Assembly: GCF_004458765.1 (NCBI RefSeq)
Contig: NZ_SPJX01000090.1
Location: 1-32,300 of the forward strand
Reading direction: 5' to 3'
Origin: Microvirga pakistanensis
GTDB taxonomy: Bacteria; Pseudomonadota; Alphaproteobacteria; Rhizobiales; Beijerinckiaceae
Length of the DNA stretch: 32,300 nucleotides
How positions within the stretch are numbered: position 1 is the first letter of the stretch; the number at the start of each line of letters is the position of its first letter. Below are positions 8,520 to 16,263 of the stretch, piece by piece. The notes below the pieces were generated by a model. That model made no database searches. It saw nothing but the letters and a program-made list of their open reading frames with translations, and was not told the origin of the DNA. The position numbers and the translations under genes are program-made.

Positions 8520-10064
8520 TCAGTTCTGCGCCAGCCACACTCCCCACATGCGTGGGATCCGGGAGGGCTCGAAGTTTTTCAGTTTCGCGCTTGACACCTG
8601 GAAGAGGCCGTAGTTGCCAGCCTTCATTGCGACGGCGTTGTCGTACATGTGCTTCTGGAAATCTGCGAAAATCTGTTTACGCTTTCCTTCGTCCATGGTT
8701 GTCGTCAGGGCGGCGTAGAACTCGTCGATTTTCCCGTCCTTCTTCTGCTGCGAGGTGCCGTTGACCCAAGGGGCCATCACCGAGGCAGGTCCCTCGTAGG
8801 GTTCAATTCCGTAACCGTGCGCCCAGAAGTTCCAGCCCGTTGGTGTGAAGCCGAGCTTTGAAACGGTTGGCCAGTCCGCAACCGAGAGTTCGATGTTGAT
8901 CCCAATATCCTTCAGCCGCTGCTGCACTACCGTAGCCGTATCCGTGTTGGCGCGCAGATTATCGACGATAAAGGTGAGCTTCTCGCCCTTGTAGCCCGAC
9001 TTCGCGAGCAGGGCCTTCGCAGCTTCCGGATCGGCTTGGTTGTACTTCTCCGTATTGGATTTCGTGTAGAAGGCAGCGCCCGGGTAGAGCCATGCGCCAT
9101 CCATCTGATAGATATCAGGATAGGAGATCGCCATGACCTCTTCCATGTCGAGGGCGGCCTGTACAGCGAGACGGAAGTTCACGTCGCTTGCGGGTGGTTG
9201 AGCATGGTTGAACTTGATCACTTGGAAGGCGAAGGGAAGGACCTTGTAAACGGCGTACTTCTTGTCGCTCTGTAGACGTTTCGCAGTCGGCCCATCGACA
9301 GTTTCCAGGAAATGCACCTCACCCGCCTCCAGTGCAGCATTGCGAGCGCCGGCTTCGGGCATAAACCGGAAGGTTACAGAGTCGAGAAAGACCTCTTTCT
9401 TACCGGCCAGACCGTCACGGCCTTTGGCGTTAGGGTTCGTCACGTATCCGTCGAAACGTTCGATCTTCACGTGACTGTCGGGCTTGTACTCGACGAACCG
9501 GTATGGACCCGTGCCGATGTAGTTGATCTGGTTCGCTGGCTTGGCAGCCTCCTCGGCTGGATAGATCGCTATCGGCGCACGCGGCGAGGATAGGTTGTCG
9601 AGGAAAGTGGACTGGATTTCCTTCAGCGTGATCGTTACCTCCCGCGGACCGGTCGCGCGGACCGTGTCGACCGCGTTCAGCAGAGGGGCAGAGGCGCCGA
9701 TCTTGCGGTACCGTTCAAGCGATGCGACGACATCGTTCGCGTCGAGCTCCTTGCCATTGTGGAACTTTACTCCCTGGCGGATCGGGAAGACGTAGGTTTT
9801 TCCGTCGTCGGAGATTTTCACGCCCTCCGCCAGTTCGGGAACGGGCTTTGCATTCTCGTTGCGCGCAAAGAGCGTTTCGTAAAGATGTAGCGTGACGTTT
9901 CTCGCCGCCTGCGCCGTGGTCACATGAGCATCGAGGGATGGGGGAGCCTGGACGATGCCAACGACAACATCGCCCCCTTTGGTTTGAGCAAAAGCTGCTC
10001 CAGGGACCGTCAACAGCATGGCCGCACCCAACACGGCTATGCCAAAGCCTTTGTAGTGATTCAT
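8520..10064 (-). CDS. Peptide-type ABC transporter substrate-binding protein (SBP family 5)
   Basis: A 514-aa periplasmic binding protein of the DppA/OppA family (SBP_bac_5). The signal peptide is clear: a basic start, a hydrophobic core (AVLGAAMLLTVPGAAF) and a cleavage site after AFAQ. The mature part shows family signatures such as RNVTLHLYETLFARNENAKPVP compressed into the first 60 residues, VFPIRQGVKFHNGKELDANDV, and IGTGPYRF. The ATG at 10064 is preceded by GGAGG. Relatives bind dipeptides, oligopeptides, opines, sugar-peptide conjugates or nickel; no choice can be made from sequence alone. It is followed by the rest of the importer, and the 149-base gap before it may contain its own promoter. 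Confidence 0.92.
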   Translation of the reverse strand: MNHYKGFGIAVLGAAMLLTVPGAAFAQTKGGDVVVGIVQAPPSLDAHVTTAQAARNVTLHLYETLFARNENAKPVPELAEGVKISDDGKTYVFPIRQGVKFHNGKELDANDVVASLERYRKIGASAPLLNAVDTVRATGPREVTITLKEIQSTFLDNLSSPRAPIAIYPAEEAAKPANQINYIGTGPYRFVEYKPDSHVKIERFDGYVTNPNAKGRDGLAGKKEVFLDSVTFRFMPEAGARNAALEAGEVHFLETVDGPTAKRLQSDKKYAVYKVLPFAFQVIKFNHAQPPASDVNFRLAVQAALDMEEVMAISYPDIYQMDGAWLYPGAAFYTKSNTEKYNQADPEAAKALLAKSGYKGEKLTFIVDNLRANTDTATVVQQRLKDIGINIELSVADWPTVSKLGFTPTGWNFWAHGYGIEPYEGPASVMAPWVNGTSQQKKDGKIDEFYAALTTTMDEGKRKQIFADFQKHMYDNAVAMKAGNYGLFQVSSAKLKNFEPSRIPRMWGVWLAQN

Positions 10065-10092
10065 CTCGTCCTCCGTTGTCTTGGCCTAAGGC

Positions 10093-10100
10093 CGTATACC
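10093..10100. promoter_or_regulatory. CGTATACC motif upstream of the binding-protein gene (possible half operator)
   Basis: The octamer CGTATACC lies 29 bases upstream of the binding-protein ATG. The same octamer, inverted, forms part of the 11287-11306 inverted repeat in the control region of this operon. FCD-type GntR regulators commonly bind short GTATAC-centred sites, so this could be a second, weaker operator. An eight-base match may be chance; GTATAC also occurs inside genes in this window. Confidence 0.25.
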
Positions 10101-10213
10101 CTCTTGCAAGACTCCGGGCGTCGAACCCTCGCCTTGTTCTGTTCTGTAATTTCCGCCGGCCGCGCGTCTTTCGGGCTGATACCGTTCATATCTGGCTTCA
10201 GCGCGGCTAACCC

Positions 10214-11269
10214 TCATGCAGCTGCGAGCGCATCGTCGTAGTCGTTCATCACCACGGCGACGACATCGCCGCGCTGCACGCGGCCCGGTCCCGATGCCAT
10301 CCAGAGCACGCCCGATCGACGGTAGCGGATCTCGGTCGGTGCGTGGTTGATGTCCTCGACGAAATGGAGGTAGCCTGCGATATCGTTCTCTTCGACGGCC
10401 GCTCCCGCCAGATGCCGCGGCTCGAAGACGCCGCCGGCAGGGGCGAAGAGATAGCAATCCTGATCACGCACCATCATGTGGCGCGTTCCGGGCGACCCGT
10501 CACGTTGGGACGTGTCCGGTCTGCCCTCCATGACGCCAAGGTGCTTGAGGACGTTGGTCAGGCCCCGCTTGCCGATGCGCACGCCTTCGACGTTGACGCG
10601 GCCCCACCCGCCGAGCTCCGTTCCAAGTGACAGGATGCCACGGCGCTCGACGGAGGAGGTCAAGGTTGCTCCCTCGTCGACACCCCAGAACACGACGTTG
10701 AACGGCGCCCCGAAGGCTGCTGCTGCATCCATGGTGCGCTTACGCATCTGTGGATCAGGCAGATAATGCATATTGGTCGAAAGGGCCGACTCCATGGAAT
10801 GCCCGGCGGTGTGGACGTCTACTGAGACGTCCACCAGCGGCAGCACGACCGTGTCAATGAAGTGGGCCAGCATCTCCGAGAACGTGCCGCGGGGATTCCC
10901 CGGGAAGCAGCGGTTCAGGTCGCGATGGTCGACAGGCGACAGGCGCGTATCGTTCAAGACGGCCGGCACATTGACCGCAGGAAGCATGATGACACGTCCC
11001 TGAATGGCCATGGGGTCCAGCGTGCGGGCGAGGTCCGAGACCGTGATCTGCCCCTCGTATTCATCCCCGTGGACGCCGCCGGTCAGCAATACCGTCGGTC
11101 CGGAGCCGTTCTTCACGCAAACGATGGGGATCTCCACCGTGCCCCACCCCGACATGTTGCGAGATAGAGGCGCCCGCAGATAGCCGGCCTGACGCCCGGC
11201 CCTGTCGAAATCCACCCCATACTGAATTCGACTTTTGGACTCGTCACCGGCCATTGTCTCATTCCCCAT
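10214..11269 (-). CDS. Succinylglutamate desuccinylase/aspartoacylase family (M14-type) zinc hydrolase
   Basis: A 351-aa AstE/AspA-type zinc amidohydrolase. Zinc and catalytic residues are visible: H67 and E70 in GGVHGDE, H153 in DVHTAGH and catalytic E218 in GTELGG; R116/N119 in DHRDLNR are typical substrate-binding residues. The family removes N-acyl groups from amino acids and includes N-acetyl-diaminobutyrate deacetylase (DoeB). The C-terminal beta domain (AGGVFEPRHLAGAAVEEND) is the usual one. There is no signal peptide. The ATG at 11269 is used; the ATG at codon 6 is an alternative. It is the promoter-proximal gene of the minus-strand operon, diverging from the GntR regulator, so it probably acts early on the imported compound. 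Confidence 0.87.
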   Translation of the reverse strand: MGNETMAGDESKSRIQYGVDFDRAGRQAGYLRAPLSRNMSGWGTVEIPIVCVKNGSGPTVLLTGGVHGDEYEGQITVSDLARTLDPMAIQGRVIMLPAVNVPAVLNDTRLSPVDHRDLNRCFPGNPRGTFSEMLAHFIDTVVLPLVDVSVDVHTAGHSMESALSTNMHYLPDPQMRKRTMDAAAAFGAPFNVVFWGVDEGATLTSSVERRGILSLGTELGGWGRVNVEGVRIGKRGLTNVLKHLGVMEGRPDTSQRDGSPGTRHMMVRDQDCYLFAPAGGVFEPRHLAGAAVEENDIAGYLHFVEDINHAPTEIRYRRSGVLWMASGPGRVQRGDVVAVVMNDYDDALAAA

Positions 11270-11286
11270 GCGATCTTGTTTTGCTG

Positions 11287-11306
11287 ATCGTATGTTGGTA
11301 TACGAT
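11287..11306. promoter_or_regulatory. Inverted repeat ATCGTAT-N6-ATACGAT, candidate GntR operator
   Basis: Perfect 7-base arms (11287-11293 and 11300-11306) separated by six bases, with a GTATAC palindrome inside. It lies in the 171-base region between the divergent deacylase gene (start 11269) and the GntR regulator (start 11441), 18 bases before the deacylase start. Position and symmetry fit an operator through which the regulator controls the minus-strand operon and perhaps itself. Binding is inferred. Confidence 0.5.
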
Positions 11307-11440
11307 TCTACGACATGTCAATGGCCATCCTGATCCGGGCGCGACTCCTTGAGGCAGGAGCAGACGGGATCGGCGGCCAGCTGGTCCAGTGCGTTCGGTA
11401 GCGGCTCTCGGACCAGCCAGAAATCTTGAGTGACTGAGTG

Positions 11441-12205
11441 ATGACAAGGACGAAAACCAGTTTAAGAGAAGCGCCGAGTCAGCAACGCGCTGAAGCCGCA
11501 CCACAGAACGGGTGGCGACCATTGAAACCCCGGACGCTGGTCGACATGGTCATCGATGAGATTGTTGCGGCAGCTGCATCGAGCCGTATTCTTCCCGGAG
11601 ATAGGATCGTCGAAGCCGAGCTCGCACAGGGTCTCGGCATCAGCCGGGTCCCCGTGCGGGAGGCGCTGCGGATCCTCGAGAGCCAGGGTCTTGTCGTCAA
11701 CGAGCCTTATAAGGGTATCCGCCTGCGCACAGTTACGCAGGAGCGGATCGACCACCTGATCGAAGCGCGGGTCGCCCTGGAAACGGCTGCTGCGACGCGG
11801 GCCATCATGGCCGGACGCAACGGCAAGCAGGAGGTGCAGCTCCTGCATCACCACATTGACGAACTCGAGCTGATGGGAGCGCGTGGAGATGCCTACGGGC
11901 TTGCAAACGCTGATACCGCCTTTCATCGGGCATTGTGCCAGTTCAGTGGGAACGAGGTGATCTGCGATCTCTGGGAGATGCTGTCCCGGCAGCTCACCAT
12001 TATTGTCGGTCTATCAACCCTCGGGAAGAATATGGCCGATATCGTCCAAGAGCACCGAGCGCTTGTGCGCGTTTTCGAGACCGGTGACCTGAAGGCGATG
12101 ACCAAGGCTCTCGACGACCACATCAACATTCAAACCCACGCTGTCGATTTCATTGGCCTCATTGCCCGACGCCGGGCTGAGCGGGAGTCGGTCGACAACA
12201 CCTGA
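11441..12205 (+). CDS. GntR family transcriptional regulator, FadR/FCD subfamily
   Basis: A 254-aa regulator. The N-terminal winged helix-turn-helix (about residues 28-95) shows the GntR pattern SRILPGDRIVEAELAQGLGI followed by SRVPVREALRILESQGLV. The C-terminal FCD ligand domain is helical, with likely metal-binding residues in ADTAFHRALC and in the later EHRALVRVFETGDLKAMTKALDDHI (quoted in pieces). A GTG directly before the ATG (11438) is an alternative start. It is transcribed away from the catabolic operon and immediately upstream of an enolase-superfamily gene, so it is the obvious local regulator, probably responding to a carboxylic acid of the pathway. Confidence 0.9.
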   Translation: MTRTKTSLREAPSQQRAEAAPQNGWRPLKPRTLVDMVIDEIVAAAASSRILPGDRIVEAELAQGLGISRVPVREALRILESQGLVVNEPYKGIRLRTVTQERIDHLIEARVALETAAATRAIMAGRNGKQEVQLLHHHIDELELMGARGDAYGLANADTAFHRALCQFSGNEVICDLWEMLSRQLTIIVGLSTLGKNMADIVQEHRALVRVFETGDLKAMTKALDDHINIQTHAVDFIGLIARRRAERESVDNT

Positions 12206-12252
12206 TCCCTCTTCCGGCTTTTTCCCTCACCCTCCAAAATAAGGTACCCCAC

Positions 12253-13443
12253 ATGGCAGATTCAGCGACCGGCCACACCCGACACGCGGCGGCAATTCCG
12301 CCGATCAGGATACGGTCGATCGAGGCAGCTCCCCTCTTCGGAGAGAGTCCAAAAGGCGGATGGTCAGCGGAGATCAAGCCGGAGGACTCGATCCATGCCA
12401 TTATTGCCGTGCATACAGATGCAGGCATCACGGGCTTCGGCAGTGCATTCACCGACGGTCGCCTCGTCCAAGCCGGACTGAAAGTTCTCGAGCCCCTATA
12501 TGCCGGAGAAAATGCGCTTGAACCCGAGCGCGTCACCGAGAAACTGCACCAGAACACTTTCTGGATGGGTAGAGGTGGAACGCTCACCCATGCCATCAGC
12601 GGCATTGACATCGCGCTCTGGGATATTTTGGGCAAGGCCACTGGAATGCCGGTCGGACGCTTGCTTGGTGGTACCTATCGGCGCCGGGTTCAGCCTTACT
12701 GCTCTCTTCTCATGGAGGAGCCAGCCCGGATGGGCGATGTCATCGCCGAATACCGCGAAAAGGGCTTCCGCGCGTTCAAGATCGGCTGGGGACCGTTTGG
12801 GCGGGCGCTGGACACGAAGCTTGATGAAGCCATCGTTCGGGCCGCACGCGAAGCGGCCGGACACGACAACAAGCTGCTCGTGGATGCGGGCGCGAGTGAC
12901 GCATACTGGCCGCATGGGCTCAAGTGGGCCATACGGACTGCCGAGATGCTGAAAGACTACAATGTTGGCTGGTTCGAAGAGGCGCTCAAGCCTGATGCGC
13001 TCGATGACTTCTGTCACCTCCGGCGGGTCAGCCCGGTTCCGATCGCCGGAGGCGAAGTTCTCACCCGACGCCAAGCCTTCATTCCATGGCTGACCCGGGG
13101 TGCCTTCGACATCGTTCAGCCGGATGTCACCAAGGTCGGCGGCATCAGCGAACAGCGGCGGATCGCCTGGATGGCGGCCGAATTCGGCGTCAAATATATC
13201 GGCCACGGCTGGAATACCGCGCTTGGCGTCGCCGCCGATCTACAGATTGCATCGGCCTTCCCGGATGCGGACCTCGTGGAATTCATCGGCGGAAGCCCTT
13301 ATGTCGATGGCATTCTCGTGAAGCCCTTCGAGCTCGATGGCGAAGGCTATCTGTCCATTCCTGAACGGCCTGGCCTAGGTGTGGAGATCGACCGTGACAA
13401 GATCCGAAAGTTCGTTCCGGATCCGTCGCCGCTGTTTCTCTGA
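12253..13443 (+). CDS. Enolase-superfamily enzyme (mandelate racemase/muconate lactonizing type), second copy
   Basis: A complete 396-aa enolase-superfamily enzyme with K176 in KIGWG, metal ligands D211 (LLVDAG), E242/E243 (WFEEAL) and E268 (AGGEVL), then D291 in QPDVTKVGG paired with H318 in GHGWNT, the Asp-His dyad of the mandelate racemase group. It therefore can do acid/base chemistry on both faces and is expected to dehydrate or epimerise a sugar acid. Its neighbours are the GntR regulator (47 bases upstream) and an amino-acid-type binding protein downstream. It differs strongly from the enzyme at 1943-3133, so the two probably act on different substrates or stereoisomers. Confidence 0.88.
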   Translation: MADSATGHTRHAAAIPPIRIRSIEAAPLFGESPKGGWSAEIKPEDSIHAIIAVHTDAGITGFGSAFTDGRLVQAGLKVLEPLYAGENALEPERVTEKLHQNTFWMGRGGTLTHAISGIDIALWDILGKATGMPVGRLLGGTYRRRVQPYCSLLMEEPARMGDVIAEYREKGFRAFKIGWGPFGRALDTKLDEAIVRAAREAAGHDNKLLVDAGASDAYWPHGLKWAIRTAEMLKDYNVGWFEEALKPDALDDFCHLRRVSPVPIAGGEVLTRRQAFIPWLTRGAFDIVQPDVTKVGGISEQRRIAWMAAEFGVKYIGHGWNTALGVAADLQIASAFPDADLVEFIGGSPYVDGILVKPFELDGEGYLSIPERPGLGVEIDRDKIRKFVPDPSPLFL

Positions 13444-13640
13444 ATATGCAGAGAACGATTCTAAGACAAAGGAAGCTATTTCGAAAGGGTTAGGCCGGAT
13501 GTCCTGAATGCGAACAAGTCCTGGCGTCTCGCCATTAGGCGCCATTTCGATTTGAATGTTCCGCTGAAGGGCACAACAGCCATATATCAATACAAGAAGC
13601 CGGAAAACGGCCGTTCGAAGAACCTCGGAGGAACTAGACT

Positions 13641-14492
13641 ATGTTGAGAACAGCCATCGGGCTCGCCTTGAGCCTCTTCATCACAACTGCAAGTGCGGAG
13701 GAATTTCAGCATGAAGCATCGCCGCTATTCGACGCTTGTGGCGACGGCTCATACCAGAAGGCCGTCAAGGACGGCATAACTCTGGGCATCTCGCCCTCCC
13801 CTCCCTATACCTCTCTTGATCCCACGACAGGCAAAGCAAGCGGCCTTGATGTTGAGATCAATGAGGCCGCCCTTAAATGGATGGGGGTCACGAAGATCCG
13901 ATATGAGGTTGCACCTTTCGGGCAACTCATTCCTGCTATGCTGGCGAAACGGATCGACGCGGTATCGTCCAACATCCACATCACGCCGGATCGGCTGAAG
14001 GTCGTTTCGTTCACTGGACCGGCGTGGTGGTACGGGCCAGCCATTGTCACTCAGAAAGGGAATCCCGAGAATGTGACCTCTTTCGACATGCTGAAAGGCA
14101 AGAAGATCGGCGCTATCGCTGGTTCAGCTGCCGACGAGTACTTGCGGAAAATCGGCGCGGATGTCGTTGCTTTCCAGACGGATGCCGAAGAGTTCTCCGC
14201 GATCTCAACCGGGCGCGTTCCCGCTATTGTCGAGGACGATGTCAAGGTTTTGGAATTCCTTAAGGCCAACGAGTCAGCGCCGATCGAAATCGTCAACAAC
14301 GTCAAGGTTCCGGACGAACTGATCTTCAAATATGGCTACGGTTACGCACGCTACGCCCTCCGGAAGGAGGACTGCACTCTGCGTGCGGCGTTCACGCAAG
14401 GACTCGCCGAAGTTCGCGGCAACGGCACGGTTTCAGCCATTCTCAAGAAATATGGCTTGTCTAACCGCAATCTGTTCTTCTTCCCGCTCTGA
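13641..14492 (+). CDS. Polar amino-acid-type ABC transporter substrate-binding protein (SBP family 3)
   Basis: A 283-aa periplasmic binding protein of SBP family 3. It has a signal peptide (MLRTAIGLALSLFITTASAEE) and the family features GITLGISPSPPYTSLDPTTG, SGLDVEINEA and KRIDAVSSNIHITPDR. Two cysteines, in FDACGDG and KEDCTLR, may form a disulfide. An AGGAGG-like stretch (CGGAGGAACT) lies about ten bases before the ATG. It is followed after 52 bases by a matching permease. Family members bind polar amino acids, opines or ectoine; the ligand is unknown. Confidence 0.88.
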   Translation: MLRTAIGLALSLFITTASAEEFQHEASPLFDACGDGSYQKAVKDGITLGISPSPPYTSLDPTTGKASGLDVEINEAALKWMGVTKIRYEVAPFGQLIPAMLAKRIDAVSSNIHITPDRLKVVSFTGPAWWYGPAIVTQKGNPENVTSFDMLKGKKIGAIAGSAADEYLRKIGADVVAFQTDAEEFSAISTGRVPAIVEDDVKVLEFLKANESAPIEIVNNVKVPDELIFKYGYGYARYALRKEDCTLRAAFTQGLAEVRGNGTVSAILKKYGLSNRNLFFFPL

Positions 14493-14544
14493 CCCAGCAT
14501 AGGTCTGCCTGCCCCTCTGGGGCAGGCAGGATCGAGAAGCCAGT

Positions 14545-15270
14545 ATGGACCTTCTGAATCTTTCGGTTGTTCGGGACTATGGCGACGTCCTTCTCAAGGG
14601 ACTGCTGACCACGGTCCTTCTTACCCTTATCGTAATCATCCTAGCCGGGATCCTCGGTATTCCGGTTGCCCTCGCGAGATTGGCACGAACGCGCTGGATT
14701 CGACTACCAGCCGATCTCTATGTGGAGTTCATCCGGGGAACGCCACTGATCCTTCAGCTCCTCTACATTTATTACGTTCTCCCGAGCGTCGGGATTCGCC
14801 TTGAACCATTTACAGCCGCAGTCATCGGCCTAACCGCAAACTACACCGCATACATGAGTGAGGTCTATCGCAGCGGGATCCAAGCCGTCCCACGTGGTCA
14901 GATTGAAGCTGCGAGATCTCTCGCTTTGTCTCCGCTCCTCGCGTTTAGACTGGTCGTTCTACCGCAGGCTTTTAGGATAGTGTTGCCGGCACTGGGAAAC
15001 TATCTAGTTGCGCTCTTCAAAGATACCGCGCTTGCATCAGTTGTCACTGTTCAAGAACTTATGTTTACAGGACAAATCATATCAGCAAGGAGCTATCAGT
15101 ACTTCACCATCTATACGGTTACAGGAATCCTTTATTTTTCAGTTAGTTATCCGGCAGCGTTGTTTGTTCGAAGACTTGAGGAGCGAGCACGTGCTGGTTG
15201 GGGTCCATCCTCTTCTCAGATTGCAGCATCCTCATCCACTCTTCCGAAGGTTCGGGACCAGCCAACTTGA
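14545..15270 (+). CDS. Polar amino-acid ABC transporter permease (HisM/GlnP type)
   Basis: A 241-aa inner-membrane permease with five to six membrane helices, the FIRGTPLILQLLYIYYV segment and the EAA loop IEAARSLALSPLLAFRLVVLPQ (quoted in part) that docks the ATPase. It pairs with the binding protein just upstream. The expected ATP-binding subunit gene does not follow. Within about 40 bases of the stop the sequence changes to a beheaded exonuclease gene, so the cassette appears cut off at its 3' side. The permease might borrow an ATPase from elsewhere or be non-functional. The last 25 residues are not membrane-like and may be altered by the same event. Confidence 0.87.
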   Translation: MDLLNLSVVRDYGDVLLKGLLTTVLLTLIVIILAGILGIPVALARLARTRWIRLPADLYVEFIRGTPLILQLLYIYYVLPSVGIRLEPFTAAVIGLTANYTAYMSEVYRSGIQAVPRGQIEAARSLALSPLLAFRLVVLPQAFRIVLPALGNYLVALFKDTALASVVTVQELMFTGQIISARSYQYFTIYTVTGILYFSVSYPAALFVRRLEERARAGWGPSSSQIAASSSTLPKVRDQPT

Positions 15271-15308
15271 TAGGATTAGAGGCTAGATTGGAATGTATAT
15301 TCGAGGTC

Positions 15309-15872
15309 CACACGATCGATTTGGACGCTGTTGAGGCGTTCATCCAGCCGGCTCATCTGGTGATCGCCCACAACGCCCGCTTCGACCGGCCCTTCTTTGA
15401 ACGCTTGGCCCGTGGCTTTTCGCTAAAGGCTTGGGCCTGCTCTCATGCGGAGGTGTCCTGGGCGGATTTCGGCTTTGAAGGCTCGAAGCTCGGCTACCTG
15501 CCGTCCCAATGCGGCTGGTTCCATCAAGGCCATCGGGCCGTCGAGGACTGCCACGCCCTTCTAGAGGTGCTAGCAGCTCCCCTCCCCGGCGATGCGGGTT
15601 GCGCTGTGTCCCATCTTGTGGCGTCAGCGCGCAAAGCCCTGCTGCGGGTCTGGGCGGAAGGCTCTCCCTTTGACATGAAGGATGAACTCAAGAAGCGCGG
15701 CTATCGATGGAGCGACGGCAAAGACGGTCGTCCGAAGTCATGGTTCATCGAGATCGGCGAGGATATCTACGAGGCGGAGCTGAAGTTCCTGAGACAAGAG
15801 ACCTACCGCTGGGACGTGGAGCCGTTCACCCGGCGGATCACGGCCTTCGAGAGATTTCGGGCGCCATCGTAG
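15309..15872 (+). pseudogene. 3'-5' exonuclease (DnaQ/DEDDh type), 5'-truncated
   Basis: From about 15309 (TIDLDAVEAF) to the TAG at 15872 the plus strand encodes the C-terminal two thirds of an alphaproteobacterial DnaQ-like 3'-5' exonuclease. Exo motif II is present (VIAHNARFDRPF), as is motif III (HRAVEDCHALLE). A typical C-terminal extension follows (KKRGYRWSDGKDGRPKSWF). The first motif, DxET in a VDTETTG-like strand that binds the catalytic metals, is absent. The only upstream ATG (15198) lies inside the permease gene in another frame and encodes no family sequence. The protein, if made, should be inactive. The break point is between 15270 and about 15310. Confidence 0.75.
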
Positions 15873-15964
15873 CCCCTTCATGATGTCACGAAGTGTTCGT
15901 AGTGCGCGTTCCTGCCCCCCACAGGTTCGCCCGAACGCGGCGTAGCCTTTAGAAGTGGGTTCAA

Positions 15965-16144
15965 GTGGAAGGTTCGTCGCTCGATCGAGAAGCGTTGTCC
16001 GGTCTCGATGTGAAGATCCTCAGGGAGATCATCAAGTTCCGTAAGCAGGATCAAGATGGACGCAGCAAGCACGATAGCCTGCTCGACGTCTACATGCGTG
16101 CCATGGACGAGGCAGGCGCAGCCCGTGTGGCTGAAGCGGCTTGA
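15965..16144 (+). CDS. Small DUF2312/GapR-like protein (59 aa)
   Basis: A GTG-started frame of 59 codons. Residues from about 13 to 50 (LDVKILREIIKFRKQDQD, then HDSLLDVYMRAMD) match the C-terminal half of DUF2312/GapR proteins, whose consensus reads like FDVKALRQIIRLRKQ...LLDLYL. GapR is an alphaproteobacterial nucleoid protein that clamps overtwisted DNA and normally has about 80-90 residues with a long N-terminal helix. That first helix is missing here: a TAG lies four codons before the GTG in frame. It is therefore either a truncated remnant or a distinct mini-form. A good terminator follows directly, suggesting the 3' end is genuine. Family match fairly confident, function uncertain. Confidence 0.6.
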   Translation: MEGSSLDREALSGLDVKILREIIKFRKQDQDGRSKHDSLLDVYMRAMDEAGAARVAEAA

Positions 16145-16172
16145 GTACACTTTAAGGATTTCGAGTAACGAG

Positions 16173-16203
16173 AAGGCCGCCCACCAAGGGGCGGCCTTTA
16201 TTT
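16173..16203 (+). terminator. Rho-independent terminator after the GapR-like gene
   Basis: A perfect 9-bp stem, AAGGCCGCC (16173-16181) with GGCGGCCTT (16190-16198), an 8-base loop and a following TTTATTT tract. It ends plus-strand transcription from the GapR-like gene and lies 61 bases before the convergent recA stop codon. Confidence 0.85.
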
Positions 16204-16263
16204 CTGAGGGAATGGAGAGCCGTCCGACCCGCAGGGTGTCTATGGTTCCGTGACGAGAGATCC

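Noticed and set aside
15198..15308. ATG-started N-terminus for the exonuclease at 15198
   Set aside because: These codons lie inside the permease gene in another frame and lack the expected DxE motif; they come from the junction, not from an exonuclease.
16056..16253. Plus-strand frame of 65 codons near the GapR-like gene
   Set aside because: It runs through the terminator stem and overlaps the better-supported GapR-like frame.
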